A DNA stretch of 64,000 nucleotides, from assembly GCA_030652255.1 (NCBI GenBank), contig JAUSAZ010000163.1, positions 1 to 64,000 of the forward strand, read 5' to 3'. Source of the stretch: Myxococcales bacterium. GTDB lineage: Bacteria; Myxococcota_A; Polyangia; Polyangiales; Ga0077539. The position numbers were made by a program, and so were the translations under genes. The notes under the pieces are model-generated. The model searched no databases and had not been told where the DNA came from. It worked only from the letters and a program-made list of their open reading frames with translations. This document shows, in pieces, positions 58,266 through 64,000 of the stretch (position 1 is its first letter; each line of letters starts with the position of its first letter).

Positions 58266-58293
58266 TTGACCATGCGAGGTTGATGGCTAGTTT
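58266..58293 (+). promoter_or_regulatory. dnaK promoter
   Basis: TTGACC (58266-58271), 16 bases, then TAGTTT (58288-58293). The predicted transcription start lies about 45 bases before the dnaK ATG. The pattern matches the housekeeping-type promoter of the ABC operon at 33007-33035. No CIRCE repeat or heat-shock sigma consensus was recognised. Confidence 0.55.
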
Positions 58294-58345
58294 CGCGACG
58301 CTTCGGAACTCATCCACCAACGTCCGAAGATAAGGAACATTCGCC

Positions 58346-60238
<1,893 letters not shown>

Positions 60239-60253
60239 GGCCCTCTCCCTCCG

Positions 60254-60293
60254 TCGCCCGACGGCCGCTCCCGCGAGCGCCGCCGTCGGGCGA
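60254..60293. terminator. Strong hairpin after dnaK (bidirectional)
   Basis: A 12-base stem (TCGCCCGACGGC with GCCGTCGGGCGA) encloses an inner 5-base stem (CGCTC/GAGCG). It starts 15 bases after the dnaK stop and lies before the convergent lipoprotein gene. A C-run (60307-60317), not a U-run, follows, so termination may need a factor. Confidence 0.65.
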
Positions 60294-60327
60294 TCGCCCG
60301 CCTCCTCCCCCCCCCCCAACAAGCCCT

Positions 60328-62784
60328 TCAGCGCTGCGCCGGGACGAGCACGTAGAACGTGCGCTGCTCCACGTACAGACCGCTGTTGAGGAGGTGCACG
60401 TACACGGCGAAGGCCTGGTCGACGGGGCCGGGCATCACGATGTCGTTGGCGAGCACCGTGTTGAAGGTCACCGTCGTGCCCACGGCGACGCCCACGAAGG
60501 TGCTCCCCTCGCGCCGGTCGTAGCCCGCGGGCGCGTCGGGCACGCCGCGCAGGGGGTTGATCACCCTGATGAACTCGCTCGTGCGACGCCCGGTCGGGAG
60601 CCGGGTCTCGGCGCCGTCGGCGATGACCGCGGTCGACACGACCGTGCGTCCCAGGCCGACGATGGCGCTCACTGCGTTGATCACCTGCGTCTGCGTCGCG
60701 GTGGCGCTGCCCGTGTAGACGAAGGCCGCCCCGCCCGACGGGATGTTGTTGGTGTCCGCGGCGAAGCGCGCGCTGGCGGTCGAGTGATCACGCACGCCGC
60801 TCGCGACGTCGACTGCGATGAAGCGGGCGCCGCGGCGCACCATCTCGCCCGTGAGCTGGGCGTAGGTCGGCGTCGTCGGGGTGCCGGCGTAGAAGTTGGC
60901 CGTCGAGCCCGGGCCGTTGTGCCAGCCGGCGTCGGAGTACACGATGAACACCGGCGTCCGCCCCGGGAGGAAGCAGCTCCACCCGAAGGCCGTCGCGTCG
61001 CCGCCGCAGTCCGCCGCGCCCGCGGTGCGGCTGAAGGCTCCGCGGTAGCTGGGCAGCGCGAGGCCGTTGAGCAGGGCGTAGAGCGCCGGCACGGTCGCCT
61101 CGGCCGAGTCGCCGCCGGACGCCGCGCTGAAGGTCGTCAGCGCCGTCTGGGAGAGCCTGCCGTCGCGGTCGAGCCGCTGGCGCACGTTGAAGGCGTAGGC
61201 GGTCGCCGAGTCCCCCTCGCCGAAGTCGCGGTAGTCGGCGACCCCGAAGCGCACGTCCGATGAGGCGCCGCCGAGCGCGCTGGTCACCCCGTCGATGATG
61301 GCCGCGCCCGCGGTGCGCAGCTGCGTGATCGTGGGCTGCATCGACCCGGTGCTGTCGACCACGAACATCACGTCCGCGGCCCGGGCTCGCTGGAGGAAGG
61401 AGAGCTCGACGTTCTCCACGGGCCCGACGCCGCCGGGGCGGTACGGCAGCTCGGCGACCTGGGTCGTCACCGGCAGACGCGAGGCCGCCATCGTCGGATT
61501 GGTGAGCGCGAGCTGCTCGATGAGGTCCGTCGCGCCGTCCGCGTCGGTGTCCCGGGCGCAGGGGTTGGTGCTGCGCGCGCGCTCGTCCGCGTCGGTCACG
61601 CCGTCGTTGTCCGAGTCGGTGTCGATGTAGTTGGGCCGCCCGTCCGTCGCGGCGTCGCAGTTGTCCGGGGCCGCGCCGCACATCAGCGCGGGCGAGCCCA
61701 TCGCGAACCCGGGATACCCCCGCGCGGCTTCGACGCGGTCGGTGTAGCCGTCGTTGTCGCTGTCGGGGTCGAGGTAGTCGGGCATCGCGTCGCCGTCGGT
61801 GTTGCGCGACGGCGCGCCCTCGATCGTGTCGGAGATGCCGTCGCCGTCCGTGTCGACGCAGTCGGTGCAGGTGCCCGCCGAGCAGGTGAGCGCGCCGGTG
61901 CACATCGCGGTGGTGTAGCCGAGGCCGTCGGGGTTGCAGAGCCGGGTCTGCGTGGCCGAGCCGCAGCTGCGCTCGCCGGGCATGCACACCCGCGGCATGC
62001 AACGGCCCATCGCGCAGACCTCGGTCGCGCCGCACGGGCGGTCGGCGGCGGCGGCGCCGCGGGCGTCGCACACCCGCATCCGGGTGACGTCGACGCAGCT
62101 GGTCGCGCCGGGCATGCACACCTGCGCGCGGCAGAGGTTCTCGGCGCCGCAGAACTGGCCCGCGCCGCAGTCGACGTCCGTGAGGCAGTCGACGCACACG
62201 CCGCGCGCGGCGTCGCACACCTGGTCGGAGACGCTGCACTCGCGCGACGAGCGGCAGGCGGTGGGCGGCGGGACGCAGCTGTTGCCGCGGCACACGGCGC
62301 CGCCGGTGCAGTCGACGTCCGCGATGCAGTCGACGCAGAGCCCGCGGGTGGTCTCGCAGACCAGGCCCATGCACATGCGCGAGCTCGCGCAGGCGACCCC
62401 CGCCACGCAGCGATTCCCGAGGCAGACCTCCCCCGCGACCGGGCACTGCGCGCCGGTGAGGCACTGCACGCACACACCCGCGACGGCGTCGCAGAACCGA
62501 CCGCTGGAGACGCAGTCGCGGTTGTTGGCGCAGGGCCCGCGCGCGTCCGTGGGGACGAAGGCGTCCGCGGCCGGTGCGTCCACCGCGGCAACGTCGTCAC
62601 CCGCGACGTCTACGGCGGACGCGTCTTCCTGGGTGCCCAGGTCGGCCCCCACGTCGGCGCCGCCACGGTCGATCGGCGCGGCGGCGTCCGGGAGGTTGAA
62701 GGGAACGGTGTTGACCGGGTCGGAGCAGCCGAGGCCGAAGGAGGCGAGTCCGAGGGGTAGTCCAAGCAGGCTTCGCAGCTTCAT
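60328..62784 (-). CDS. TSP3/vWA surface lipoprotein
   Basis: An 818-residue lipoprotein with its lipobox-like sequence at Cys20 (FGLGC). Residues about 20-85 form an Asp/Ala-rich stalk. Cysteine-rich repeats follow (about 90-290; CxxDxDC and [11 protein letters not shown]-type units), then thrombospondin type 3-like calcium repeats (about 295-400, [27 protein letters not shown]), then a vWA domain (about 470-690, metal-site start DSTGS at Asp477), and a beta-rich C-terminus. It is probably a calcium-stabilised surface binding protein. The ATG at 62784 is chosen over an in-frame ATG 18 bases upstream because it opens the signal peptide. Confidence 0.85.
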   Translation of the reverse strand: MKLRSLLGLPLGLASFGLGCSDPVNTVPFNLPDAAAPIDRGGADVGADLGTQEDASAVDVAGDDVAAVDAPAADAFVPTDARGPCANNRDCVSSGRFCDAVAGVCVQCLTGAQCPVAGEVCLGNRCVAGVACASSRMCMGLVCETTRGLCVDCIADVDCTGGAVCRGNSCVPPPTACRSSRECSVSDQVCDAARGVCVDCLTDVDCGAGQFCGAENLCRAQVCMPGATSCVDVTRMRVCDARGAAAADRPCGATEVCAMGRCMPRVCMPGERSCGSATQTRLCNPDGLGYTTAMCTGALTCSAGTCTDCVDTDGDGISDTIEGAPSRNTDGDAMPDYLDPDSDNDGYTDRVEAARGYPGFAMGSPALMCGAAPDNCDAATDGRPNYIDTDSDNDGVTDADERARSTNPCARDTDADGATDLIEQLALTNPTMAASRLPVTTQVAELPYRPGGVGPVENVELSFLQRARAADVMFVVDSTGSMQPTITQLRTAGAAIIDGVTSALGGASSDVRFGVADYRDFGEGDSATAYAFNVRQRLDRDGRLSQTALTTFSAASGGDSAEATVPALYALLNGLALPSYRGAFSRTAGAADCGGDATAFGWSCFLPGRTPVFIVYSDAGWHNGPGSTANFYAGTPTTPTYAQLTGEMVRRGARFIAVDVASGVRDHSTASARFAADTNNIPSGGAAFVYTGSATATQTQVINAVSAIVGLGRTVVSTAVIADGAETRLPTGRRTSEFIRVINPLRGVPDAPAGYDRREGSTFVGVAVGTTVTFNTVLANDIVMPGPVDQAFAVYVHLLNSGLYVEQRTFYVLVPAQR

Positions 62785-62881
62785 GGAAGCTGCGTACTGC
62801 AAGCGCTCAGGACCGTCGAGGGAGGGGGGAGCGCGTCCGCAGGCCCGGTGAGGGGCTACGGACGCGATGGGGAGGGAGGGA

Positions 62882-64000
62882 CTACTCCGCGCTGGCGGTG
62901 CGCGAGATGCGCGGGCGGCGCTCCCGGCTGCGCTCGCGCTCGCCCTCGACGATGGTGCCGTCCTCGGACTGCACCACGGTCTCGAGCTGGCGGTACGCCG
63001 GGAGGCCCGTCCCTGCGGGGATGAGCCGACCCATGATGACGTTCTCCTTGAGCCCGCGGAGGTCGTCGACCTTGCCCATGATGGCGGCCTCGGTGAGCAC
63101 CTTGGTCGTCTCCTGGAAGGAGCTGGCCGAGATGAACGAGTCCGTCGAGAGGGAGGCCTTCGTGATGCCGAGGAGCAGGGGCTCCGCGACCGCGAACGAC
63201 TCGTGGAACACCTTGAAGACGTTCTGGATCTCGGTGCCGACGGGGGTGTCGGCGCCGTGCTTCATCCCGACCTCGGCGAGCCGCTCGCTCAGGACCGCGG
63301 TCATGTTGGCGAGCGGGGCGTTGACCGCGCGGCGCAGCGAGTCTGCGACCTGGGCGTTCTTGACCTTGCCCTCCTCGACGACCTTGGCGAGCACCTTGCG
63401 GGCCGCCTTGAGGTTCTCCTGCTCGAAGCGCCACTTCTCGACCTGCTCGTCGACGAGGAAGTCCGTCTCGCCGACGGTCACCACGCGGACGCGGCGGAGC
63501 ATCTGGCGGACGATCACCTCGATGTGCTTGTCGTTGATGGCCACGCCCTGCAGGCGGTAGACCTGCTGGATCTCGTTGACGAGCCAGGCCGCGAGGTCCT
63601 TCTCGCCCTTCACGCGCAGGATGTCGTGGGGGTTCACCGGCCCGTCGATCAGCGGCTCGCCGGCCTTCACGAAGTCACCCTCGCGAACCACCAGGAGCTT
63701 GTTCTTCGGGACGAGGAACTCCTCGACCTTGCCCACACCCTCGACGGGCTGCATCACGGGCTCCGCGACCTTCTTGCGCCGCGAGCCCTTCTTCTCCTCC
63801 TCCACCGGCTGGTTGAGGAAGGACTCCTGGCCCTTCGGCACGATGAAGATCTGCCGCTTGCCCTTGGTCTCGCGGCCGAACTTCACGTAGCCCTCGATGG
63901 GCGAGATGACGGCGGCGTCCTTGGGCTTGCGCGCCTCGAACAGCTCCGCCACGCGGGGTAGACCGCCGGTGATGTCCTTCGTGCGCGTGGTCTCGCGCGG
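62882..64000 (-). CDS. rpoC: RNA polymerase beta' subunit, C-terminal part (incomplete)
   Basis: The 3' end of rpoC; the 5' part lies beyond the right edge. The reading frame is open to base 64000 and the product ends near TASAE. Signature segments of the beta' C-terminus are present: [18 protein letters not shown], the [21 protein letters not shown] stretch, [14 protein letters not shown] and [14 protein letters not shown], then [14 protein letters not shown]. This is the catalytic core subunit of RNA polymerase. No terminator is obvious in the 97 bases between it and the downstream lipoprotein gene (62785-62881). Confidence 0.95.
   Translation of the reverse strand, partial: PRETTRTKDITGGLPRVAELFEARKPKDAAVISPIEGYVKFGRETKGKRQIFIVPKGQESFLNQPVEEEKKGSRRKKVAEPVMQPVEGVGKVEEFLVPKNKLLVVREGDFVKAGEPLIDGPVNPHDILRVKGEKDLAAWLVNEIQQVYRLQGVAINDKHIEVIVRQMLRRVRVVTVGETDFLVDEQVEKWRFEQENLKAARKVLAKVVEEGKVKNAQVADSLRRAVNAPLANMTAVLSERLAEVGMKHGADTPVGTEIQNVFKVFHESFAVAEPLLLGITKASLSTDSFISASSFQETTKVLTEAAIMGKVDDLRGLKENVIMGRLIPAGTGLPAYRQLETVVQSEDGTIVEGERERSRERRPRISRTASAE

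Noticed and set aside
58246-58345. CIRCE/HrcA operator before dnaK
   Set aside because: No TTAGCACTC/GAGTGCTAA inverted repeat is present in the intergenic region.

Overview
This is a 64 kb stretch of a very G+C-rich bacterial chromosome. It is packed with long genes and has no gene-free gap above 300 bases. Membrane-anchored Ser/Thr kinases, FecR/VIT/vWA lipoproteins, AgmX-type C-terminal domains, cysteine-repeat lipoproteins on Asp/Pro/Thr stalks, a collagen-like secreted protein and a gliding-type ABC system together point to a myxobacterium (Myxococcota, perhaps near Polyangiales/Sandaracinaceae). That placement is inferred from gene style; no rRNA or tRNA gene was seen. I saw no insertion sequence, phage gene, CRISPR array or replication origin.

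Left part (1-22.7 kb). After a few small genes (an HTH protein and a YbjN-like protein) come a beta-propeller surface lipoprotein, a TPR protein, a TolC-type outer membrane protein, and a three-gene minus-strand set (beta-barrel protein, PHB-depolymerase-like esterase lipoprotein, Rossmann protein). Then follow a transmembrane Ser/Thr kinase with an extracytoplasmic AgmX-like domain and two very large, translationally coupled FecR-VIT-vWA-TPR lipoproteins (9.8-20.1 kb). A glycosyltransferase, a TIM-barrel-like protein and a glycine-rich RRM protein close this part.

Middle part (22.8-41.9 kb) is a long minus-strand run. It holds a phosphorelay operon (Hpt, kinase-REC fusion, histidine kinase-REC, SPFH protein, unknown), a Gld-like ABC export operon (ATPase, permease, GldG-like, DUF4340), then an FGE-fold lipoprotein and a collagen-like protein in a segment of lower G+C. 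Two more stalked lipoproteins and the housekeeping pair ald-tyrS follow.

Right part (42-64 kb) has a pair of giant TPR/DUF3857/transglutaminase-like exported proteins, of which only one keeps its catalytic residues. Then come a UbiA-type prenyltransferase, ruvB coupled to a 550-residue unknown, DUF1844, an HtrA-type protease, a flippase-like membrane protein, dnaK with a clear promoter and terminator-like hairpin, a TSP3/vWA lipoprotein, and the 3' end of rpoC running off the right edge.

Genes are tightly packed. ATGA, GTGA and TGATG stop/start overlaps recur, so operon membership can be read with some confidence. Recognisable promoters follow a TTGACN / 16-17 bp / TAGTTY pattern (dnaK and the ABC operon). 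Two themes dominate: signalling (two Ser/Thr kinases, one histidine kinase, one Hpt, two receiver domains) and a large set of stalked surface lipoproteins.
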